A program made the position numbers and the translations under genes. A stretch of DNA of 64,000 nucleotides, taken from assembly GCF_009936375.1 (NCBI RefSeq), contig NZ_AP022334.1, positions 186,001-250,000 of the forward strand, given 5' to 3'. The notes below the pieces were generated by a model, which was not told the DNA's origin, did no database searches, and was given only the letters and a program-made list of their open reading frames with translations. Positions 58,646-64,000 of the stretch are shown here, piece by piece (position 1 is the first letter of the stretch; each line of letters starts with the position of its first letter). The DNA is from Methylosinus sp. C49. GTDB lineage: Bacteria > Pseudomonadota > Alphaproteobacteria > Rhizobiales > Beijerinckiaceae.

Positions 58646-58896
58646 TCGAAGCGCAGCGGCTCTGCCGGCTTCTGCTCGCGGGCCTGTTCGAGGGCTTCGA
58701 CGTCGGCGTTGGTCAGGCCGATCTTCCGGCTCATTTCCGCCAGCCCGCTTCCAAGGCGGAGACGATTGGCCGGGCGCACAGCGTTCTCCAGGATGTCGCG
58801 TATCTCCGCTTCCGTGCTGCGTCCGTGCTGCGCCGCACGGACCTTCAGCGCGCGATGGGTCTCTTCGGAGAGGTTGCGGATGGTGACAGCAGGCAT
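58642..58896 (-). CDS. vapB: Ribbon-helix-helix antitoxin (FitA/VapB type)
   Basis: 84 residues from ATG 58896, 16 codons inside the longest frame, chosen because PAVTIRNLSEETHRALKVRA is the standard FitA start. The RHH fold binds the operator upstream. The C-terminal part (IGLTNADVEALEQAREQKPA) should wrap the toxin. A palindromic operator lies 20 bp upstream. Confidence 0.9.
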   Translation of the reverse strand: MPAVTIRNLSEETHRALKVRAAQHGRSTEAEIRDILENAVRPANRLRLGSGLAEMSRKIGLTNADVEALEQAREQKPAEPLRFE

Positions 58897-58916
58897 GATG
58901 GCGTTTCTGTTTCGGG

Positions 58917-58952
58917 TGATAGTGATGCTATCAATATATGACATATGATAGC
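58917..58952. promoter_or_regulatory. Operator/promoter of vapBC
   Basis: TGATAG-TGATG-CTATCA (58917-58933) is an inverted repeat, followed by a third half-site CATATGATAG (58942-58951). AT-rich, just upstream of the antitoxin start, and shared with the divergent gene at 59073. Typical of RHH autoregulation. Confidence 0.6.
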
Positions 58953-59072
58953 GTCAAGCAACTGCGCCAACTCGGCTCCCTTCGTGCCGCAAAAAACGGG
59001 CGCGGCTATTATGCTCACGGATTACCGATTCGTCGTCGAGCACAGGCTCGCGGCGCGCATCGAGGTCGAAGG

Positions 59073-59780
59073 TTGGAGACGAGCCTTTATCTCCCGGTCA
59101 AGCGCTTCCTCGAAGGGTTGGGGTTCGAGGCGAAAGGAGAGATATGCGGCTGCGACGTCGTGGCGGTGGATCGCGGCGCGCCGATCGCGCTCGTGATCTG
59201 CGAGTTGAAGCTGAGTTTCACGCTCGATCTTGTTCTCCAAGCCGTGGATCGATCCACGGCTTGCGACGAGGTTTGGCTCGCCGTCCGCGCATCGGCGCGC
59301 GGACGCGGACGCGAGTCCGACCCCCGCGTGAAGCGGCTCTGTCGAATGCTCGGCTTCGGGCTGCTCAGCGTGTTCACTTCCGGTAGGGTGGAGGTCTTGG
59401 TCGAGCCGGTTGCCTGGCGGCCGAGGCACAACGCAAAGCGCCGCTCTCGGATCCTCGATGAGCACCAGCGGCGCAGGGGAGATCCGGCGACTGGGGGCGG
59501 CACGCGACGGCCCATCATGACGGCCTATCGACAGCAGGCGCTGCAATGCGCCGGGGCAATGGCGCACGCGCCGGCCCGCGCACGCGATCTGAAGGAGGCC
59601 ATTCCGGACGCGCCGAAGATTTTGCTTCGCAACGTCTACGGCTGGTTCATCCGGGTCGAGCGCGGAGTCTATGCGCTCTCAGACGCCGGACAGGCCGCGT
59701 TGGTAACGTGGAGGGCGCATCTTCCCGAACCGTCGGCCACGGGCGGTGAAGAGAGGCAAAAGAGGTCCGTTTTGCCCTGA
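59073..59780 (+). CDS. DUF2161 putative PD-(D/E)XK phosphodiesterase
   Basis: 235 residues if it starts at TTG 59073 (LETSLYLPVKRFLEGLGFEA, the usual start of the family); the upstream frame has no homology. Motifs: GEICGCDVVAV (D) and VICELKLSFTL (E-x-K) of a PD-(D/E)XK-like nuclease fold, AVDRSTACDEVWLAVRAS, and a C-terminal winged-helix-like part (ARDLKEAIPDAPKILLRNVY, GWFIRVERGVYALSD). Function is not established. It is divergent from vapBC. Confidence 0.75.
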   Translation: METSLYLPVKRFLEGLGFEAKGEICGCDVVAVDRGAPIALVICELKLSFTLDLVLQAVDRSTACDEVWLAVRASARGRGRESDPRVKRLCRMLGFGLLSVFTSGRVEVLVEPVAWRPRHNAKRRSRILDEHQRRRGDPATGGGTRRPIMTAYRQQALQCAGAMAHAPARARDLKEAIPDAPKILLRNVYGWFIRVERGVYALSDAGQAALVTWRAHLPEPSATGGEERQKRSVLP

Positions 59781-59811
59781 AGGCACATGAGTCTTGTGGG
59801 GCCTCGCGGGA

Positions 59812-59963
59812 CCGATTTTAGGGGAATGTCGGGAAGCTACTGTGCGCGGCAGTCACTGGACAGGTTGCTCCCGGGACGCGATCCGAAGGAATTTTTTTAA
59901 AGACAGCCTGTTCGACGAGCTGAAGAAGGCGTTGGCAGAACGTGTTCTGAACGCGGAGATCTG
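59812..59963 (+). pseudogene. IS256-family N-terminal remnant
   Basis: Sequence SHWTGC, RDAIRRNFFKD and SLFDELKKALAERVLNAEI corresponds, with a frameshift near 59895, to the IS256 fragment at 14.7 kb. It ends in a G-rich tract. Confidence 0.75.
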
Positions 59964-59972
59964 CGGCGTCGG

Positions 59973-60001
59973 CAGGGGAGGGGAGGGGAGGGGAGGGGAG
60001 G
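59973..60001 (+). repeat. G-rich AGGGG tandem tract
   Basis: Five consecutive AGGGG units, preceded by GGC and followed by AGG. On the plus strand it meets the four-run pattern for a G-quadruplex. It lies exactly at the end of the IS256 remnant. Confidence 0.8.
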
Positions 60002-60088
60002 TCGTCGGATGCGTTCAAACTCTGCCCGCTGGCTGGCGGCCGTGCGGCCCCATCCCAGCCAGGTCAGCGAACACGGTTTTATGTTCGT

Positions 60089-60292
60089 TTGAAAACGCAT
60101 CCAATGGCCGAAGTTCGCCGCCGCGACATAGTGGTGAGCAGGAAAAAGGCCCGAAAAACAGCCCATTTCATCGATCTGCGAGCCGAAAGCCCGCCTCCGG
60201 AACTGTTCCGAGGCTTGCTTTCGGCCGCAGCGGCTACGCGTTTCGATCCCGTCAGTGAAAGAGAAAAAAGCATATCCTATCACTCAAGCTAA
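60089..60292 (+). CDS. Conserved 67-codon small ORF, right copy
   Basis: TTG 60089 (or in-frame ATG 60104) to TAA 60290-60292. It is co-linear with the ORF at 50303-50506: IDLRAESPPPELFRGLLSAA, ending REREKSISYHSS. Third-position differences dominate in the conserved part. The DUF1612-type start follows after the same 44-bp gap in both places, suggesting a two-gene unit. Function unknown. Confidence 0.5.
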   Translation: MKTHPMAEVRRRDIVVSRKKARKTAHFIDLRAESPPPELFRGLLSAAAATRFDPVSEREKSISYHSS

Positions 60293-60336
60293 ATTCGAGA
60301 TAAATTGATAACTGTCTTGATTCAAACGGAATTAAA

Positions 60337-60400
60337 ATGGGATTAGGTCTTCCCGCCTCGGTTTCATTCGAGCGCCTGCAAGCGCCCTTCGCTAGTCTGC
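60337..60400 (+). pseudogene. DUF1612-type N-terminal piece, right copy
   Basis: MGLGLPASVSFERLQAPFAS is homologous to the start at 50258. It diverges after ~20 codons, and IS21 debris follows at 60486. The body of the gene is missing. Confidence 0.55.
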
Positions 60401-60485
60401 GGGGCGCGTGTCGCGACCCCACGGCATTCTCCTCACGACGGCCGCTGCCGGCGCGGGTGCCCTCGAGGACCAAGACGCGGTGGTG

Positions 60486-60684
60486 GATCAATCTCCTTGA
60501 TCGTCTTGCCCTTGACAAAATGCTCGCGACGGATTCGTCCGATCGTCTCCACAATCAACATCCCCCACCGCCCGCCGTTTCAACCAAAACGGGTAGACTG
60601 TCTGGGCTTCACCAGAGGGGGGGGGGCAATTCTCGACGCCGGTTCCCCTCGTATGGGGGGCAAACTTGCACGCCGAATAACAGG
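60486..60684 (-). mobile_element. IS21 right-end fragment (same type as 1-6 kb element)
   Basis: This corresponds to 5999-6188: the istA start (MLIVETIGRIRREHFVKGKT), the CCCCTCGTATGGGG hairpin and the tip ending GAATAACA. Only the first ~25 codons of istA remain. Confidence 0.8.
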
Positions 60685-60796
60685 GGGTCTGGGCGTAGCT
60701 GCGCATATGACGACCTCTGCGACGAAGCCGCGCAAGGATTGGCTGGCCAAGGCTGTGGGCGGGAAGCCCCGTCGTCCGGGGCGACTGGGCCTCGGG

Positions 60797-60955
60797 AGGG
60801 TGAACGGCCACCACGAGCGTCTCAAGACACTCATCAACCGGCACTTCCGGGGCGTCTCGACGAAGTATCTGCCGAATTACCTTGGCTGGGCGCGAGCATC
60901 GCGGCGGCCTGGATTCGGTGCGCTGCTCATCCTCGAACAGGCGCTGGCAGCATGA
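60797..60955 (+). pseudogene. IS1595-family transposase C-terminal remnant
   Basis: VNGHHERLKTLINRHFRGVS, TKYLPNYLGWARA and the tail EQALAA match the C-terminus of IS1595-type transposases (ISXO2 domain). The upstream part is absent. The stop overlaps the next gene by ATGA. Confidence 0.6.
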
Positions 60956-61356
60956 GATACGACCCGATCCACGGCTTCATGTCCCCCGGCGAATATGATC
61001 GCTTTGTGGGGTTTATCGAAGAACAGGCCGCCGCCGGTAATCTCAGAGAACTTCCCGTCGACAAGGAATATGGCAAGGGTGGCATTTACGATGGCCGCTG
61101 GTTTCTCGATATCGAAAATGCTGAAAGATGGAGGCTGGTGCCTCCGGACTTCCCATTTCGCGGCCTCTGGGAGCCAATTGCTCGACCTGACTATGTCGAG
61201 GTCTCCCGCATATCTCACGAGTTACAAGCCTCCCACGGACTGAATGCCTGTCAATGCGCTGGCAAATTGGCCTCTGCCGCACATGCCGAAGGAAAGTATG
61301 AGGAAGGGGTATTCTGGAGAGCCGTGGAAGCATCTCTGACGCCGCGCGGCGAATAG
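60952..61356 (+). CDS. Hypothetical protein coupled to IS1595 remnant
   Basis: 134 residues: MRYDPIHGFMSPGEYDRFVG, ELPVDKEYGKGGIYDGRWFL, RWRLVPPDFPFRGLWEPI. The frame is complete and the motif-like GxIYxGRW...WRLVPPDxPFRGLWE looks like a conserved small bacterial family I cannot name. The ATG overlaps the transposase stop, suggesting it was a passenger gene of the IS1595 element. No signal peptide or membrane segment. Confidence 0.6.
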   Translation: MRYDPIHGFMSPGEYDRFVGFIEEQAAAGNLRELPVDKEYGKGGIYDGRWFLDIENAERWRLVPPDFPFRGLWEPIARPDYVEVSRISHELQASHGLNACQCAGKLASAAHAEGKYEEGVFWRAVEASLTPRGE

Positions 61357-61780
61357 CCATCTAACCTCTACTCAACTCAGGAAATTAACCCTCTCCTGAT
61401 TCCCCCTATCCACACCGAAGTGGAATTGCGGGACTATATTTAGAGTAGTAACTACGGCGCCGAAGGTCAATCTCGTCGACGCTTACATTGAAACAGTTGC
61501 AGTAGCGATTTGTATATATAACAACGATATAAGTTGTGCATGCCGTCAAGTATGGAATTGTTATGCTTTAAAACCAGCTCAAGCCTCGCGCTCGGCCGGC
61601 GTCTCTGGATGCGCCAGCGCCTCGACCGACTGCTTCGATCCAGCGGTTTCGAATATCTACGCGAACCGAACCTTTGCCGAACTTCACGCAGCTCGAAGCT
61701 CCGTCTCGACGCGGGCGACGATTCTCCTCGCCGCCGCTGTGAAAGTCGTCGCGGTCAAGCGGCATTTCATGAGCAGAAGG
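61357..61780. other. Intergenic, no gene seen
   Basis: ~420 bp between the hypothetical gene and an integrase remnant, AT-rich around 61490-61570. No recognisable coding sequence or site. Confidence 0.35.
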
Positions 61781-61799
61781 AAGCATCGAAAAGCAGCGA

Positions 61800-62030
61800 G
61801 TGGCGAATTTCTCCCTACAACAGTCGTTCGGTAGGGACTGCGTTTCGTCGCACGTGTCGTGCCTTAGGGTCTGACCGACTTTTTCGTGATTTGCGGCATG
61901 AAGGCTCAAGCCGCCTCTTCGATCGAGCAAGTGGCGTTGGTCACCGGCCATCGAGACTGGAAGATGCTTCGTCGATATACAGATCTCAAGCTAGAGTTGT
62001 TGCATGATCGGAAGAGTGGGATGACGGCTG
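61800..62030 (+). pseudogene. Tyrosine recombinase C-terminal remnant
   Basis: YNSRSVGTAFRRTCRALG and LFRDLRHEGSSRLFD (catalytic HxxR-like LRHEGSSR) are in one frame. IEQVALVTGHRDWKMLRRYT (GHRDW histidine and Tyr nucleophile) is in the next, with a frameshift near 61920. The N-terminal half is missing. It is a dead integrase end marking an old integration. Confidence 0.7.
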
Positions 62031-62077
62031 GAATTCCGTGCGCGATCTGCATGAGAAGGAAAGGCTCTGCATAGGCG

Positions 62078-63901
62078 TCATGCATTCTGCCGATCGAGAC
62101 GCGACCGCATCACCAGTTCCGAATAGGCTCGTCCTTGAGAAACGAGCTCGTCATGCGTGCCGCGCTCGACGATCCGGCCCTTCTGCAAAACGATGATTTG
62201 ATCGGCCTGCCGCACCGTCGAGAGGCGGTGGGCGATCGCGATGGTCGTGCGCCCCTGCGACAGTGTCGCGAGGGCGGACGCCATGGCGTGTTCCGTCTTG
62301 GCGTCGAGGGCGCTGGTCGCTTCGTCGAGCAGCAGGATCGGCGGATCGCGGAGAATGACGCGCGCGAGCGCCAGCCTTTGCTTCTCGCCGCCCGAAAAGC
62401 GATAGCCTCGCTCCCCGACCAACGTCTCGTAGCGGTCGGGCAAGGCCATGATCGTCTCGTGGATCTGGGCGATGCGCGCGGCCCTCGCGAGCTGATCGTC
62501 GGACGCCTCCAGACAGCCGAAGCGCAGATTCTCTGCGACGGTCGCATGGAGCAGATAAGGCTCCTGCGTCACGACGCCGAGCATGTCGGCGAGCGTCTCG
62601 AAGCGAAGCGCGCGAATATCGACGCCGTCGAGGGAGATGACGCCCGTGCCCGCGTCATAGAGTCGGGCGAGGAGGTAGCCGAGGGTCGTCTTGCCCGAGC
62701 CGGTCTCGCCGACGATGGCCACATGGTTGCCGGCCGGAATGTCGATGGAGATGTCACGCAGTGCGGGAGTCGCGGCGCCAGGATAGGAAAAGGAAACGTT
62801 CTCCACTCGGACCGCTCCGCGCATCTGCGCCCGGTCGAGCGCGACCGTGTCGGCGCGTTGCGCAATCTCGACCGGCTTGTCGAGATAAGCGAAGATCCGC
62901 GCGAAGAGCGCGCGGGTCGTTCGCATCTCCCGCGCGATTTCCAAAAGCTGCTCGAGCGGCCACAACAATTGCTCCTGCAGCGCGATCATGGCGACGAGCG
63001 TGCCGATTGTGATCGGCGTGTCGGCCTCTATCAGCAGTCCGCCGACCAGCAGCGTCAGCGCCGGAAGCACCGAGAGTGCGAGGTTGATGAGCGCCCATTG
63101 CCATTCGCCCGCCGTATGCGCGCGAGCTTCGAGCTTCGCCACCTCTCCGGAAAGGCTCGAGAAGCGATGCGACAGATGCTCGCCGCGGTTCATCGTTCTG
63201 GCGAGGATCACGCCGGAGATCGAAAGCGTCTCCTGTATGGCCGACGACATGTCGGCAATGCGCTCCTGCTGCTCGAAAAGCAGCTTTTCGCGCATTCGCG
63301 CGACCCGATTGCTGATCGCCACCGTTCCGGGAACGATCAGAAAGACGAAGAGAGCCAATCGCCATTCGAGCAGCAGGATCGCTGCTGCGGTCATGATCAC
63401 CGTGGCCGAGGAGCGCGCCAGCTCGTTCGCACTGGTGGTCACGAGCGATTGCAACCCGGATATGTCGCTGGCGATGCGCGACTGAATTTCTCCCGCGCGC
63501 GTCGCCGTGAAGAAACCGAGAGACAAGGATTGAAGGTGCGAATAGACCCTCACTCGCAGATCATGCATGATCGCTTGCCCGATCCCGACCGACAATATCA
63601 CCTGCGCTGTGCTGAGGCTGGTCGACAGGACAGCGACGAACAGCAGGCCGACCACCAGCGCGACGAGCTGATGCAGATCGGAACGGGGCAGAGCCTCGTC
63701 GATGATTGCGCGCAAGAGAAAAGGCGACGACATGCCCGCGCCCGCGCCGAGGAGCATCAGGGAGGCGACAATTGCGATCTTGGCGCGGTAAGGCCTGAAC
63801 AGCTCGAGAACGCGGCGCAGAGACACATGCGTTGCAGCGACTTTCTCGTAATCGTTATCGGGCCGGTCCATTGCAGGTGTGGCGGTCATTCGATTGTCCA
63901 T
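62078..63901 (-). CDS. ABC exporter (MsbA/multidrug type half-transporter)
   Basis: 607 residues with a six-helix transmembrane domain (~40-330; IAIVASLMLLGAGAGMSSPF onward) fused to an ATPase with Walker A GETGSGKTT (~395), signature FSGGEKQRLALARV (~502, in place of LSGGQ) and Walker B ILLLDEATSALD (~522). It probably exports lipids or drugs as a homodimer or heterodimer. It is not part of the type I system at 35 kb. A gene on the same strand ends 30 bp upstream, so it is likely the second gene of an operon. Confidence 0.88.
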   Translation of the reverse strand: MDNRMTATPAMDRPDNDYEKVAATHVSLRRVLELFRPYRAKIAIVASLMLLGAGAGMSSPFLLRAIIDEALPRSDLHQLVALVVGLLFVAVLSTSLSTAQVILSVGIGQAIMHDLRVRVYSHLQSLSLGFFTATRAGEIQSRIASDISGLQSLVTTSANELARSSATVIMTAAAILLLEWRLALFVFLIVPGTVAISNRVARMREKLLFEQQERIADMSSAIQETLSISGVILARTMNRGEHLSHRFSSLSGEVAKLEARAHTAGEWQWALINLALSVLPALTLLVGGLLIEADTPITIGTLVAMIALQEQLLWPLEQLLEIAREMRTTRALFARIFAYLDKPVEIAQRADTVALDRAQMRGAVRVENVSFSYPGAATPALRDISIDIPAGNHVAIVGETGSGKTTLGYLLARLYDAGTGVISLDGVDIRALRFETLADMLGVVTQEPYLLHATVAENLRFGCLEASDDQLARAARIAQIHETIMALPDRYETLVGERGYRFSGGEKQRLALARVILRDPPILLLDEATSALDAKTEHAMASALATLSQGRTTIAIAHRLSTVRQADQIIVLQKGRIVERGTHDELVSQGRAYSELVMRSRLDRQNA

Positions 63902-63931
63902 GGTCGTTCGATCAGCGTCGTGGCGGCGCCG

Positions 63932-64000
63932 TCATTCGGCCGGCGCGTCGCCGCCGATGCGATCGCGCGCTCGGGCGAGCGGCAGAACGATCTCGAAGAT
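63932..64000 (-). CDS. 3' end of a gene upstream of the ABC exporter (partial)
   Basis: The last 22 codons (EIVLPLARARDRIGGDAPAE) and stop at 63932-63934 continue past the window edge. Too short to identify. The 30-bp gap to the exporter start indicates a shared transcript. Confidence 0.5.
   Translation of the reverse strand: MFEIVLPLARARDRIGGDAPAE

Overview
The window looks like part of a repABC-type plasmid or chromid from an alphaproteobacterium of the order Hyphomicrobiales (Rhizobiales). The main support is a complete repA-repB-repC operon (minus strand, 52.7-56.5 kb), a counter-transcribed RNA between repB and repC, and two perfect 16-bp partition palindromes upstream of repA. The DNA is GC-rich and crowded with insertion sequences (IS). 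Rhizobial-plasmid families also occur (a DUF1612-like N-terminus, a WGR fragment, DUF2161). A methanotroph of the Methylosinus/Methylocystis type would fit, but that is inference only.

Layout. 0-8.7 kb: a truncated HEAT-repeat gene, then nested elements. An intact IS21-type element sits inside the istA of a decayed IS21-type element, and an IS110-type element sits inside an IS66 tnpC remnant. 8.7-30.5 kb: a surface-glycan island broken up by IS debris. It holds an FkbM methyltransferase, an APS-kinase-like P-loop protein, a sulfotransferase-like/GT2 fusion, a NeuD/PglD-like acyltransferase, GDP-mannose 4,6-dehydratase, a small GT-associated-domain protein and a 1288-residue protein with three glycosyltransferase units and a DUF4214-like tail. 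Several of these genes are clearly more AT-rich than their surroundings. 30.5-34.7 kb: three IS66 copies nested in one another, cut by an IS6-type element.

35.4-47.5 kb: a full type I secretion cassette (C39-like-domain ABC exporter, HlyD-type adaptor, TolC-type outer membrane protein). It faces a 2110-residue secreted protein across a shared hairpin terminator. That protein combines an N-terminal HEMMH motif, RTX-type repeats, a subtilisin-type serine protease, a P domain and two C-terminal carbohydrate-binding-like repeats. A small secreted protein of unknown function lies directly upstream of it. This is the most interesting functional unit in the window.

47.7-50.3 kb and 59.8-62.0 kb are graveyards of truncated transposases, integrase pieces, a RecD-like piece and WGR/DUF1612 pieces. 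They flank the plasmid maintenance core: fic with a serine recombinase, repABC with its control elements, a FitAB/VapBC-type toxin-antitoxin pair, and a DUF2161 nuclease-like gene. The two flanks share an inverted, diverged ~350-bp segment encoding a conserved 67-codon ORF followed 44 bp later by a DUF1612-type start. The window ends in an ABC exporter and the 3' end of one more gene. No tRNA, rRNA or CRISPR array was seen.
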